Of a DNA stretch of 64,000 nucleotides, positions 23,770-36,868 are shown piece by piece. The notes beneath the pieces are model-generated. The model was not told the DNA's origin, made no database searches, and worked only from the letters and a program-made list of their open reading frames with translations. Numbering within the stretch: the first letter of the stretch is position 1; each line of letters opens with the position of its first letter. The stretch covers positions 96,425,922 to 96,489,921 of the forward strand of contig NC_081552.1 of NCBI RefSeq assembly GCF_963082655.1, given 5' to 3'. A program made the translations under genes and the position numbers. Origin of the DNA: Stomoxys calcitrans. Taxonomy: Eukaryota; Arthropoda; Insecta; Diptera; Muscidae.

Positions 23770-25610
23770 GCAAACATAGCCACTTAAATTACCTAAAACA
23801 CCTATTGTTAAGGCCCTTCTTAAGCTGGGAAATTTAAAAAATAATACAGCAAAACAACCGCAACGAAATTCCTGGAATTTATTTTTCTTTATTTTACGGA
23901 TCGATAGGTTGCCATAACACAAATAAATGCTGCATGATCAAGTTTTACCACTCTGCCCTCTCTCTTTTCGTGGTGGCGTCTCCAATCAGTTGATTCATTT
24001 GCAAACAGAATAGATGGCGCTTATTTAAATGTTAGTGCTGCCATCGATAAGGGAAAGGTTAAGACTTTAGTACCAAAAATAACTTAGAGATCTCCGTTCC
24101 ATGCCGCCCCGAATTCTTGCACAATCGCATATTAATGTCTCAGAATTTGACATTTCTCTCATCTGTTAGAGCTTTTATGAACATATTGTTATGTTTTATG
24201 CTGCTACTCGCTTGGAGCGACTTAGTGCCTATAATATTGATCATCATGTGTTAGTTGTCTAAAGCTTACTATATGGCTACCTACTGAATAGTCATAAATT
24301 TAGCCTTTTTTAAATCAAATCAAATTGCCATATTAAACGATTCTCAGTGGTAAAAAACAAATTCGCCGGTCTTTATATTAGGTGCGATGGCGACAGTTCT
24401 TAGTAATTAAACCAATTAATACTTTTGAACATGAAGTGTTGCCCAGCAGCACGTTGTTTGGACTTTTCTAGGAAAAGAAGGCTCCTTGTCGATGATCTGA
24501 AAATAGCGACCAGCTTGACGTTAAGGTTTGCAACTGCTCGTATCACACTGAACGTCATAACTTTAAGGGTATGGCGGCAGTGTCCTGTTAGGTCATTATA
24601 ATTGATCAACTGTTTTGGAGTGAGGTGGTCCGCTAGATATATGAGCAGAATAAATATATCATATTCGCAGGCCTTATACTTTGAATTTAACCCCATATTG
24701 TCACAATTGGTGTATACCTCACTTCATCTGCCACTTGAGCACAAATTTGAATGACGCAGTCCACTTAGAAATATCTATTACTTGATCCCCCATTGTATTA
24801 ATGGGTCAACTATTGGAGGCGGCTTTGGGAAGTAAAGTACCACCTAGATTTTTGGACACAAAGTATAAGTGATATTCGTAATTTGTTACCAAATACCTTT
24901 AATTTGAAGCTCATCTAGCTAGGATGGAATTATATTCCCATTTAAAGGTGGGGCGACCCCCAACTACCTCACTTGGACCTCATTTTTTATGTCATATTCG
25001 TAGTCTAGTCCCGAATACCTTTCATTTGAGTCTCATATTGATATTTACGTCCAATATGTTTGTTTGGGGGAGTTTTTGGGGTTGGTCGACCCCTTGCATA
25101 CTTGATCCCAATTTTTAATACCATATTCGTATTCTCCTCCTCAATACCTGCCCATTTTGTCCCTATCGGAACACTTTTGATTTTAAGTGTTAATTTTGGG
25201 GTAACGGGGGAGGGTCCGCCCCCTTTCATTATCAACAAACTAAAAAGCCTTTTCCTCCTTCCTGACCATTTTCGTAATCTACTTCCGAATACCTTTCATT
25301 CGAGTCCCATATTGCAATTATCGTCCAATAAACCCATTTTAGGGGGTTTTGGAGTCGGGTGGCCCCCCAATTTGGATCCAATTTTTAATACGAAATTCGT
25401 AGTCTTCTCCTGAATACCTTTCATTTGAATCCCATACTGTCCCGATCACTTCACTTTTCACTTTTTTTTGGGGTCGTACTTTTGGGGTAAGGGGGAGGGT
25501 TCGGCCCCTACCGATATCAATAAATTATATAGCCTATTGCTCCTTCCGGAACACTCCCCACAATCTGTGGAAATTTGAAAGAAATTGGTTCAGCCGTTCT
25601 TAAGTCTACA
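23770..25610 (+). repeat. CB element, copy 1
   Basis: Module C: TTAAAAAATAATACAGCAAAACAACCGCAACGAAATTCC (in parts, 23834-23873), TTTCTTTATT...GGATCGATAGGTTGCCATAAC (to about 23919), GTTAGTGCTGCC near 24030, GTGTTGCCCAGCAGCACG at 24437, and GATCAACTGTTTTGGAGTGAGGTGGTCCGC (in parts, 24605-24633). It then passes into B units (CCCATATTG, from 24690) and ends with TTGGTTCAGCCGTTCTTAAGTC near 25610. Copies 2 and 3 share the same order, which defines the element. No coding function is recognised; the 98-codon minus-strand frame at 24400-24696 is also partly present in the other copies but is broken there. Confidence 0.6.
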
Positions 25611-25789
25611 CTTTGTTCCACAATTGGATATCAGATTCGTTTTCTACTCTCAAATGTCTTAAACTTGAGTCCCATGTTGCAGTGTTTGGTCTATAAATCC
25701 GTTTGCCGGGTTTTGGGTTGGGATTTGACATTTTGACATACAGTTAAATGATTATTCTGCAATTTTTTTTTCTATAGAAATTTGTTGTA

Positions 25790-27387
25790 TTTATATCTAC
25801 TTTTTCTATGGCAAGGATTGGCAAATAAACTGTTTTAAACACCGTCTTGGGTGGAAAAGTTAAAAACTAATACTGCAAAACAACCGCAATGAAATTCCTA
25901 TATTATATTTTTCTTTATTCAAAGGACGGATAGGTTGTCATAACAAAGGTTCATGCTGGATGATTAATTTTTACAACTCTGCCCTCTCTCTGTTCATGTT
26001 GGCTACTCCAAATTAGCGCCATTTACTGGCTGTTTACAATTGGATCAACTAAATTTAATTGCATTAAGTAAATCCAAAGACAGCCAGATGGCGCTAATTT
26101 AAATGTTAGTGCTTCTCTCTTAGAGTGGAGTGTGGTGGTTGTTTATGTTCATAGACAACCACCATACCATATGACTAGCTATTAAATTTTCTGTGGTAAA
26201 GAACTAATTTCCCAGTCTAAATATTTGGTGCAGTGGCGATAGTTCTTACTATTGAACCATGTAAAACTTTTGAAAAAGTGTTGCCCAGCAACAAGTCGTT
26301 TGGTCTTGTCTATCGATGAGCCAAAAATGGTTGCAATCTTAACGTTAAGGTTTGCACCTCCGGATATCGCGTTGAACATCACAATTTCGGGGCGATGGCG
26401 GCCTGCATTTATTTGTGTTCCCACACATTAATTCAATCACACAGTGTCCCGTTAGATCATTATAATTGATCGACTGTTTTGGGGTGAGGTGGTCCGCTAG
26501 ATATATGAGCACAATAATGAGATCTGATTCGCAGTTCACAACCTTTTACCTTCGGTTTAACCCCATACTGTCATGATTGGTGTATACAGCCGTTTGGGGG
26601 AGGGCGTCTATAAAAGGGTTGTGCGCCACACTGTCACTTGAGCATAAATTTGAATGACGCAAATTAATAGGTCAAATAAGCTATTGGAGGCGATTTTAGG
26701 AGGTAAAGCACCACCTAGACTCATGGACACAAAGTTTAATATCATATTCGTAATCTGCTCTCAAATGCCTTTTATTTGAGTCTTATATAGGTATAATCGA
26801 GTAAAATTCCTATTTGGGGAGCTTTTAGACATAATTTTTTATATCATATTCGTAATCAACTCTCGAATACATTTCATTTGAGTCCCATATTTATATGTTC
26901 GACCAATAAGTTAGTTTGGAGATTTTTTGGGGTTGGAGTGGCCTCTGGGTTCCTTGGACTTTTACTACCGACTTTTAATACCATATTCGTATTTTACTGC
27001 CCAATACCTTTCATTTGATACCCATATTGTCCCTATCGGTCCACTTTTGATTTTAAGTCGTGTTTTTGGGGTAACGGGGAAGGGTCCACCCCCTCCCAAT
27101 ATCAACAAACTAAAAAGCCTTTTCCTTCTTCCTGACCATTTTCGTAATCTACCCCCGAATACATTTCATTCGAGTCCCATATTGTCATTATCGTGAAATA
27201 AAGCTATTTTAGGGGGTTTTGGGGTCTGGGCGGCCCAATTTTTGATATGAAATTCGTAGTCTACTCCTAAATACCTTTCATTTGAATCCCATATTGTCCC
27301 GATCGGTTCACATTTATTTTGGGGCCGCACTTTTAGGGTGAGGGGGAGGTTTCGCCCCCTTACGATATTAATAAAATATATAGCCTA
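25790..27387 (+). repeat. CB element, copy 2
   Basis: Module C starts with CTATGGCAAGGATTGGC, CGTCTTGGGTGGAAAAG and AATACTGCAAAACAACCGC, then GTTGTCATAAC. It contains a perfect-looking palindromic module at 26010-26100 (AATTAGCGCCATT...CTGGCTGT paired with ACAGCCAG-ATGGCGCTAATT) and a 10-bp hairpin at 26133-26164 (TGGTGGTTGT/ACAACCACCA). GTGTTGCCCAGCAACAAG and TGGGGTGAGGTGGTCCGC follow, then B units to 27387. The 180 bases between copies 1 and 2 are a B fragment. Confidence 0.6.
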
Positions 27388-30145
27388 CTAGCTGACCCGG
27401 CCCCTTCTTTTACTTATATGGAGCAAAATTTTCCTTTGAATATTTATTTTTGACAATTAAAGAGCTTTTAGTGACATACCATCCTACGAAAATAGTATAT
27501 CGCTTGACTGAAACCCATATGATCTTTATTGGTCTACGATTTTAATGTTAGCTGCACTCCATTCTTAAAATACCTTATTTTAGCCCGATATTCTCATGAT
27601 ATTTGATTTAGGGGTGTTTTCGGGGATATTTTTCAGTGCCAAGTGTCTGGGGGACCACCCCCCCAGACACTTGGCACTGACAAATATCAGCATCGTGCTC
27701 TTCTCTCAAATACCATTTATTTAAACCTCATATTGCACTTGGTTTAGGGGAGTTTACACTATGAGGCGTCCCCCAAACACATGTCCCCAAAATAGTTTAT
27801 CAAATTCGTTTTCTAATCTCAAATACCTTTCATTTGAGCCACATATTGGCATAGTCAGTAAAAAATTGCTCTTTGTGTGGTATTTTGGGAAAGGGTTCCG
27901 AAAGTGGGTATCAAGTCTTGCTCAACCCCGCAATTCCTTTCATTTAAGCCCTGATTTAGGGGTCTTTTCGGGATCACTTAGCCCTGATATATTGTATATC
28001 AGCAACGTGCTATATTCTCATATAACTATATATCATTTATTTGAACCCCATATTGCCTTTGGCCTCAAAATTGGATATCAAATTCTCCTTATTGCAAAAG
28101 TCAGCAATTATGTCCGGTTTGGGGTATTGGCCCTAAAATCTTTAAATAATTAGTTCCACTCTCTTTAAGACCCAAATTGTCTTGGTGAGCAAATATTACG
28201 TCCTATTTGGAGGTTGTTATGGTGGTGGGACGTCCGCTATACAGATGGTCCCTAATGTTGATATCAGATACGTGGTCTACTACCAAATACCGTTCATTTG
28301 AGCTCCATATTTCCATAGTCGGCTCACATGACCGGCTTGGTGGTGTTTTGGGGGATGGGCGGCCACTCAGTGAGTTGGGCTTGAAAACATATATCGGATT
28401 AGTGTTCTACCCTAAAAACCTTCTTATTTGAGCCTCATATTGCAATAGTCGGCAAATACATCCTATTTGGGTGTGGTTGTGGGGGTGGCGTGGCCCCAAA
28501 AGACACTTTTCCCGAATATTGATATCAGATTCCTGCTTTACTCCCAAAGACCTTTAATTTGAGCCCCATATTGCTATGGTAGTAAATTTGTTCCCTTGGC
28601 GGGATTTTTTTGAGAGGCGGCCCCCTAAACACTTGGTCCCATATTTGGATATCAGATTCGAGTTCTACACTTAAATTGCTTTTATTTAATATTGCCATGG
28701 TTAGTAAAAAAGTCCTGTTTGGGGAAGGGGTGGACCCCCAGAAACGTGGTCCCACATTTGGATATTAGATTCGTTTTCTATTCGCAAATACCTTTCATTT
28801 GAGTCCCATATTGCCATGGTCGGTAAATATGTCTGATTTATGGGTGTTTTGGGGGTTGGGGTGGTCCTCCTAGCACATGGTTCGACAATTGGATATCAGA
28901 TACGTTTTCTTATCCAAAAGCCTTTCATTTGAGTCCCATATTGTCGTGATTGGCCTAAATATATATTTGGTAGATTTTAGGGTGGGGCGGCCCCCCTAGG
29001 TACCCTATCTGAAATTTGGATACAAAATTTTTATTTTTAGGATACTATATGAGTGCATACAAAATTTCGCTAAAATCGCACCACCCATCTCCGAGATCTG
29101 GCTTTGCTGAAAATTAGTGTAAGGGGGAGGGTCCGTCCCCCTTCAGATATCGAAAAATGTATTTTCACTACGGGATCATTATGCACCATCTGTGAAAATT
29201 TCAAGGAAATCGGTTTAGCCGTTTCTGAGTCTATAAGGAACACACAAACAATTAAACAAACAAACACAAATTGATTTTTATATATAAGGTTCGTGTTTTA
29301 AATTTCAATTCCTTTCACTTGAGTCCGATAATATACCAATCATTCTAAATGTCCCGCTAAGGTTTCTTTTTAGGGGTGGACCGATCCCCATTTACTTGAT
29401 ACATGACATTCATAGTACATTTCTATTCTATTTCCAAATACCTTAAATTTAAGACCCTTATTTCCACAATCGAAAACCCCCAGACAAATGGGACCAAATT
29501 TTTGCTTCGTACTCTAATCCTAAAAACCATTCATTTGGTACGCATATTATTCGATTCAGTTTTAGTTGATTTAATGGTGGGGAGTTCCCCCCAATTATTT
29601 GACCCCCAAGTTTTTTTTTGCCAATTTAAAGTTTTTGGGTTAACAAAATGTTGTTTGAATTGGTGCGGCCATCTCCGAGATCTGGCCTATAGACCAATTC
29701 AGACCATAATAAACACGTATGTTAATGGTCATGAGAGAATCCGTCGTACAAAATTTCAGGCAAATCGGATAAGAATTGCGCCCTCTAGAAGCTCAAGAAG
29801 TCAAGACCCAAGATCGGTTTATATGACAGCTACATAAGGTTATGGACCGATTTCAACCAAACTTGGCACAGTTGTTGGATATCGTGACAAAACACGTCGT
29901 CCAAAATTTCATTCCAATCGGATAAGAATTGCGGCCATCTCCGAGATCTGGCGTTTTTGAAAATTTTGAGAAAAGGATACCTACTCCCACTCGGGTTTCA
30001 AAAAGTTAAGTACCCCATATCGGGGGCCATAAGCTACAATCTGTGAAAATTTGAGGAAATCAGTTCAACCGTTTTTACGTCTATAGGGAATAGACAAACA
30101 AACAACCAAACAAAGCGCAGGACTTTCTATTTTATATTGTAGATA
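27388..30145 (+). repeat. B-type elements in tandem, interrupted by a copied-in DINE patch
   Basis: The first starts AGCTGACCCGGCCCCTTC at 27388, has units at about 130-bp spacing (GAG-CCCAT at 28430, 28561, 28801 and 28931), and ends ATTGATTTTTATATATAAGG at 29286. A second partial B follows, to CAAACAAACAACC at 30090-30110. Near 27650-27680 the sequence CAGTGCCAAGTGTCTGGGGG is followed at once by its inverse, a local palindrome. The block 29687-29930 is foreign to the family (separate entry). Confidence 0.6.
29687..29930. repeat. DINE-derived patch (244 bp) flanked by a 22-bp direct repeat
   Basis: The block matches 34901-35144 (inside an A1 copy) over 244 bases with no gaps and two substitutions seen. 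It carries no element ends. On both sides stands the same 22-bp B-array word, which begins GCGGCCATCTCC and ends GATCTGGC (29665-29686 and 29931-29952). Overlaps of GGC and GCG exist between patch and flanks at the two joins. This is not transposition of a DINE; it looks like a templated repair insertion. Confidence 0.75.
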
Positions 30146-30330
30146 GATTTGGAAGTTGATTACGACATTAAACCTCCAAAAATTGTCTCCTATAGATTAT
30201 TGGACCAATTAAAACAGCGGGCCGGGCTCAGTTAGTCTATGTGTATAAAAATGAATTTGTGTTGGTTTTTTTGAAATTTTCACAGAATGTGGGGTGTGGT
30301 CTGGAAGGAAACATAGGCTATATAATTTTT

Positions 30331-31702
30331 TATACCCTCCACCATAAGATGGGGGGTATACTAATTTCGTCATTCTGATTGTAACTACTCGAAATATTCG
30401 TCTGAGACCCCATAAAGTATATATATTCTTGATCGTCGTGAAATTTTATGCCGATCTAGCCATGTCCGTCCGTCTGTCCGTCCGTCCGTCCGTCCGTCCG
30501 TCCGTCCGTCCGTCCGTCCGTCCGTCCGTCTGTCTGTCGAAAGCACGCTAACTTCCGAAGGAGTAAAGCTAGCCGCTTGAAATTTTGCACAAATACTTTT
30601 TATTAGTGTAGGTCGGTTGGTATTGTAAATGGGCCATATCGGTCCATGTTTTGATATAGCTGCCATATAAACCGATCTTGGGTCTTGACTTCTAGAGCCT
30701 CTAGAGTGCGCAACTCTTATCCGATTGGGATAAAATTTTGCACGACGTGTTTTGTTATGACATCCAACAACTGTGCCAAGTATGGTTCAAATCGGTCTAT
30801 AACCTGATATAGCTGCCATATAAACCGATCTTGGGTCTTGACTTCTTGAGCCTCTAGAGTGCGCAATTCTTAACCGATTGGGATGAAATTTTGCACGACG
30901 TGTTTTGTTACGATATCCAACAACTGTGCCAAGTATGGTTCAAATCGGTCCATATCCTGATATAGTTGCCATACACACCGATCTGGGGTTTTGACTTCTT
31001 GAGCCTTTAGAGCGCGCAATTCTTATCCGATTGAAATGAAATTTTGCACCACGTGTTTTGTTACGATGTTCAACAACTGTGCTAAGTATGGTTCAAATCG
31101 GTCCACAACCTTATATAGCTGTCATATAAACCGATCTTGGGTCTTGACTTCTTGAGCCTCTAGAGGGTGCAATTCTTATCCAATTTGAATGAATTTTGGC
31201 ACGTAGTATTTTGTTATGATATCCAACAACTGTGCCAAATATGGTTCAAATCGGTTCATAACCTGATATAGCTCCCATGTAAACCGATCTGGGATCTTGA
31301 CTTCTTGAGGCTCTAGAGGTCGCAATTATTATCCGATTTGCCTGAAATTTTGTACGACGGATTCTCTCATGACCACTAACATACGTGTTTATTATGGTCT
31401 GAATCGGTATATAGCCCGATACAGCTCCCATATAAATCGATCTCTCTATTTTACTTCTTGAGCCCACAAAGGGCGCAATTCTTATTCGAATTGGCTGACA
31501 TTTTACACACGTCTCCAACATATAATTTAATTGTGGTCCAAACCGGACCATATCTTGATATCGCTCTAATAGCAGAGCAAATCTTTTCTTATATCCTTTT
31601 TTTGCCTAAGGAGAGATGCCGGGAAAAGAACTCGACAAATGCGATCCATGGTGGAGGGTATATAAGATTCGGCCCGGCCGAACTTAGCACGCTTTTACTT
31701 GT
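30331..31702 (+). mobile_element. A1 element inserted in a B array
   Basis: Complete ends: TATACCCTCCACCATAAG at 30331, CTTTTACTTG ending 31701. It carries the longest (GTCY)n of the window and about four units, then the 3' block with TTTGCCTAAGGAGAGATGCCGGG. It splits the B phrase TATATAATTTTT|GATATCGCAAGGGG, which is continuous (in reverse) in other B copies. Confidence 0.8.
30464..30538 (+). repeat. (GTCY)n microsatellite, about 19 units
   Basis: Seventy-five bases of GTCC/GTCT directly after GATCTAGCCAT. In most A1 copies here the tract has 4-12 units. The second tract of a mini-me element (after the TA tract) is known as a proto-microsatellite, and this copy is an expansion. Confidence 0.85.
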
Positions 31703-32495
31703 TTGATATCGCAAGGGGGGCCGACCCTCACTCATACCCCAAAAGTACCACCCATTAATAAACGTGGACCGATTGGGACAATATGGGACTTAAATGAAAA
31801 GTATTCAAGAGTAGAGCACGAATTTCCCCTTAAAAATTGAGTCCAAGTAATTGTGGGGCAGTCGCGACCCCAAAACTCTCCAAAATAGGTATATCGGACG
31901 ATAATGACAATATGGTGCTCGAATGAAAGGTATTCGGGAGTAGATTACAAATATGGTCAGGGATGAGTTATAAGCTATATAATTTAATGATATTGGAAGT
32001 GGCGGGCCCTGCCCCGTTAAACCAAAAGACCCACCGAAAACTTGCTTTACCTCCTAAAATCGCCTCCAATTGGTTATTTGACCCATTAAAACTGTAGGGA
32101 AACAAGCGAAAGATTTTTATGAGTAGAATGTGTCATTCAAATTTTTGTTCAAGCGGCCGATGGGGTGTGGCGCACATCGCTTATATAGATGCCCTCCACA
32201 AAACGGCTGTATTCACCAACCAAGACAATATGGGGTAAAATTCATTGTATGAGGTTGTGGACTGCTAATCTGATATCTTCATTCTGCTCACATAGCGGAC
32301 TACGCATCCCAAAACAGTCGATAAATGTAGACCGCCAAACCTCAAAAAATTATGACGTTCAGTGTGAAATCAGGAGTTGCAAACCTTAACGTTAACGTTG
32401 CAACCATTTTTAGCTCATTGATAGACAAGACCAAACGACGTGCTGCTGGGCAACACTTTTTTTGTCAATTTTTTGGCAATTTGGTTTGATTAAAA

Positions 32496-33992
32496 ACAAG
32501 TAAAAGCGTGCTAAGTTCGGCCGGGCCGAATCTTATATACCCTCCACCATGGATCGCATTTGTCGAGTTCTTTTCCCGGCATCTCTTCTTAGGCAAAAAA
32601 GGATATAAGAAAAAGAGTTGCTCTGCTATTAAAACGATATCAAGATATGGTCCGGTTCGGACCACAATTAAATTATATGTTGGAGACCTGTGTAAAATTT
32701 CAGCCAATTCGTATAAGAATTGCGCCCATTGGGGCTCACGAAATAAAATAGAGAGAACGATTTATATGGGATCTGTATCGGGCTATAAACCGATTCAGAC
32801 CATAATAAACACGTTTGTTGATGGTCATGAGAGGATCCGTCGCACAAAATTTCAGGCATATCGGATAATAATTGCGACCTCTAGGGGTCAAGAAGTCAAG
32901 ATCCCAGATCGGTTTATATGACAGCTATATCAGGTTATGAACCGATTTGAACCTTATTTGACACTATGTAGTTGAAAGTAAAAATAAAATACGTCATGCA
33001 AAATTTCAGCCAAATCGGATAGGAATTGCGCCCTCTAGAAGCTCAAGAAGTCAAATCCCCAGATCGGTTTATATGGCAGCTATATCAGGTTATGGACCGA
33101 TTTAAACCATACTTGGCACAGTTGTTGGGTATCATAACAAAACACGTCGTGCGAAATTCCATTCCATTCGGATAAGAATTGCGCCCTCTAGAGGCTCAAG
33201 AATTCAAGACCCAAGATCGGTTTATATGACAGCTATATCAGGTTATGGACCGATTTAAACCATACTTGACACAGTTGTTGGATATCATAACAAAATACGT
33301 CGTGCAAAATTTCATTTCAATCGGATAAGAATTGCGCACTCTAGAGGCTCAAGAAGTCAAGACCCAAGATCGGTTTATATGGCAGCTATATCAGGTTATG
33401 AACCGATTTGAACCATACTTGGCACAGTTGTTGGATATCACAACAAAACACGTCGTGCAAAATTTCATTCTGATCCGATAAGAATTGCACACGCTAGAGG
33501 CTCAAGAAGTCAAGACCCAAGATCGGTTTATATGGCAGCTATATCAGGTTATGGACCGATTTGAACCATACTTGGCAGAGTTATTGGATATCATAACAAA
33601 ACACGCCGTGCAAAATTTCATCCCAATCGGATAAGAATTGCGCACTCTAGAGGCTCAAGAAGTCAAGACCCAAGATCGGTTTGTATGGCAGCTATATCAA
33701 AACATGGACCGATATGGCCCATTTACAATACCAACCGACCTACACTAATAAGAAGTATTTGTGCAAAATTTCAAGCGGCTAGCTTTACTCCTTCGGAAGT
33801 TAGCGTGCTTTCGACAGACAGACGGACGGACGGACGGACGGACGGACAGACGGACGGACATGGCTAGATCGACATAAAATTTCACGACGATCAAGAATAT
33901 ATATACTTTATGGGGTCTCAGACGAATATTTCGAGTAGTTACAAACAGAATGACGAAATTAGTATACCCCCCATCTTATGGTGGAGGGTATA
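32496..33992 (-). mobile_element. A1 element inserted in module C of CB copy 3
   Basis: Reverse-oriented. The 3' tail complement ACAAGTAAAAGCGTGC is at 32496, TTCGGCCGGGCCGAA at 32517-32531, about six units, a (GTCY)n complement at 33814-33860, and ATGGTGGAGGGTATA ending at 33992. Complete. Confidence 0.8.
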
Positions 33993-34610
33993 AAAAGACT
34001 AAATGATGAATATTTAAAAGGTAGTCATATAGTCATTAATAGACAACCACCACATGATGATCCTCTCCATGCGAGTAGCACTAACATTAAAATAAGCGCT
34101 ATCTACTGGCTGTTTTATATTGGATTAAGCTGATCCAATTTAAAACCGCCAGTATATGCCGCTAATTTGGTGAAGCCAACATGAACAGAGAGAGGGCAAA
34201 ATTAATCATACAGCATTTATCTTTGTTATGGCAACCTATCGGTCCTTTGAATAAAGAACAAGTAAAAAGGCATTAAGTACGGTCGGACGAAATTTTGGAT
34301 ACCCACCACCTCGGGTATATCTGTAAATCCAATTTCGTCACAATCCGATGAAAATTTTATAACTTATGCACCCAAATTCGGCACGGACATTTAGTGGTCT
34401 TATAAATATAAGTCACTGTTGAATTTTGTATCTCAAATTTCAACAAAATCGGGTCATAAATAAAGCTTTCAGGAGCTTCAGACCCTTAACCGGTAAATCG
34501 GTCTACATGACAGCTATATCTAAATACAGTCCTATTTTTATAATATTTGGGTCGGATGGCGGGTGGCCTAAAACTACTCACTGTTTCAAATTTCAGTGAA
34601 ACTGGATTAA

Positions 34611-35775
34611 ACAAGTAAAAGAGTGCTAAGTTCGGCCGGGCCGAATCTTATATACCCTCCACCATGGATCGCATTTGTTGAGTCTTTTCCCGGCATCTCT
34701 TCTTAGGCAAAAAAAAATAGATATAAGAAATGATTTGCTCTGCTATTAGCGCGATATCAAGATATGGTCCGGTTTGGACCACAATTAAATTATATGTTGG
34801 AGACCTGTGTAAAATGTCAGCCAATTCGGATAAGAATTGCGCCCTTTGTGGGCTCAAGAAGTAAAATAGAGAGATCGATTTATATGGGAGCTGTATCGGC
34901 CTATAGACCAATTCAGACCATAATAAACACGTATGTTAATGGTCATGAGAGAATCCGTCGTACAAAATTTCAGGCAAATCGGATAAGAATTGCGCCCTCT
35001 AGAAGCTCAAGAAGTCAAGACCCAAGATCGGTTTATATGACAGCTACATAAGGTTATGAACCGATTTCAACCAAACTTGGCACAGTTGTTGGATATCGTG
35101 ACAAAACACGTCGTCCAAAATTTCATTCCAATCGGATTAGAATTGCGCACTCTAGAGGCTCAAGAAGTCAAGACCCAAGATCGGTTTATATGGCAGCTAT
35201 ATCAGGTTATGAACCGATTTGAGCCATACTTGGCACAGTTGTTGGATATCATAACAAAACACGTCGTGCAAAATTTCATTCCAATCGGATAAGAATTGCG
35301 CACTCTAGAGGCTCAAGAAGTCAAGACCCCAGACCGGTTTATATGGCAGCTATATCAGGTTATGAACCGATTTGAGCCATACTTGGCACAGTTGTTTGAT
35401 ATCATAACAAAACACGTCGTGCAAAATTTCATTTCAATCGGATAAGAATTGCGCACTCTAGAGGCTCAAGAAGTGAAGACCCAAGATCGGATTATATGGC
35501 AGATATATCAAAACATGGACCGATATGGCCCATTTACAATACCAACCGACCTACACTAATAAGAAGTATTTGTGCAAAATTTCAAGCGGCTAGCTTTACT
35601 CCTTCCGAAGTTAGCGTGCTTTCGACAGACAGACGGACGGACATGGCTAGATCGACATAAAATTTCACGACGATCAAGAATATATATACTTTATGGGGTC
35701 TCAGACGAATATTTCGAGTAGTTACAATCAGAATGACGAAATTAGTATACCCACCATCTTATGGTGGAGGGTATA
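34611..35775 (-). mobile_element. A1 element, inner copy of a two-copy nest
   Basis: Complete-looking reverse copy: ACAAGTAAAAGAGTGC and TTCGGCCGGGCCGAA at the left, GGTGGAGGGTATA at 35763-35775. The (GTCY)n is very short (three to four units, near 35623-35644). Its 34901-35144 part is the best match to the patch at 29687-29930. Confidence 0.75.
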
Positions 35776-36868
35776 AAAAGGATATAAGAAAAGATTTGCT
35801 CTGCTATTAGAGCGATATTAAGATATTATCCGGTTTGGACCACAATTAAATTATATTTATGTTGGAGACCTGTGTAAAGTGTCAGCCAATTCGAATAAGA
35901 ATTGCGCTCTTTGTGGGCTCAAGAAGTAAAATAAAGAGATCGATTTATATGGCAGCTGTATCGGGCTATAGACCGATTCAGACCATAATAAACACGTATG
36001 TTAATGGTCATGAGAGAATACGTCGTACAAAATTTCAGGCAAATCGGATAATAATTGCGATCTCTAGAGGCTCAAGAAGTTAAGATCCCAGATCGGTTTA
36101 TATGGCAGCTAAATCAGGTTGTGAACCGACTTGTACTTTATTTGACATAGTTGTTGAAAGTAACAATAAAAAAGTCTTGTGAAATTTCAGCCAAATCGGA
36201 TAGGAATTGCGCCCTCTAAAAGCTCAAGAAGTCAAGTCGCCAGATCTGTTTATATGACAGCTACATCAGGTTATGAACCGATTTGAACCATATTTGGCAC
36301 AGTTTTTGGATATCACAACAAAATACTACGTGTCAAAATTCATTCAAATTGGATAAGAATTGCGCCCTCTAGAGGCTCAAGAAGTCAAGACCCAAGATCG
36401 GTTTATATGGCAGCTATAGAAGGTTATGGACCGATTTGAATATCATAACAAAACACGTCGTGCAAAATTTCATTCCAATCGGATAAGAATTGCGCACTCT
36501 AGAGGCTCAAGAAGTCAAGACCCATGATCGGTTTATATGGCAGCTATATCAAAACATGGACCGATATGGCCCATTTCCAATACCAACCGACCTACACTAA
36601 TAAGAAGTATTTGTGCAAAATTTCAAGCGGCTAGCTTTACTCCTTCGGAAGTTAGCGTGCTTTCGACAGACAGACGGACGGACGGACGGATGGACGGACG
36701 GACGGACGGACAGACGGACGGATGGACGGACGGACATGGCTAGATCGACATAAAATTTCACGACGATCAAGAATATATATACTTTATGGGGTCTCAGACG
36801 AATATTTCGAGTAGTTACAATCAGAATGACGAAATTAGTATACCCCCCATCTTATGGTGGAGGGTATA
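35776..36868 (-). mobile_element. A1 element lacking its 3' terminus
   Basis: Starts inside the A-run that precedes GGATATAAG (about 100 bases short of a normal 3' end) and runs to ATGGTGGAGGGTATA ending at 36868. It has about four units and a long (GTCY)n complement at 36665-36735 (71 bp). The missing 3' end is best explained by recombination with the neighbouring inner copy (see findings). Confidence 0.7.

Noticed and set aside
24400..24696. 98-codon minus-strand ORF in module C as a conserved gene
   Set aside because: Copies 2 and 3 carry the same DNA with stops and indels in the frame; similarity is explained by the repeat.
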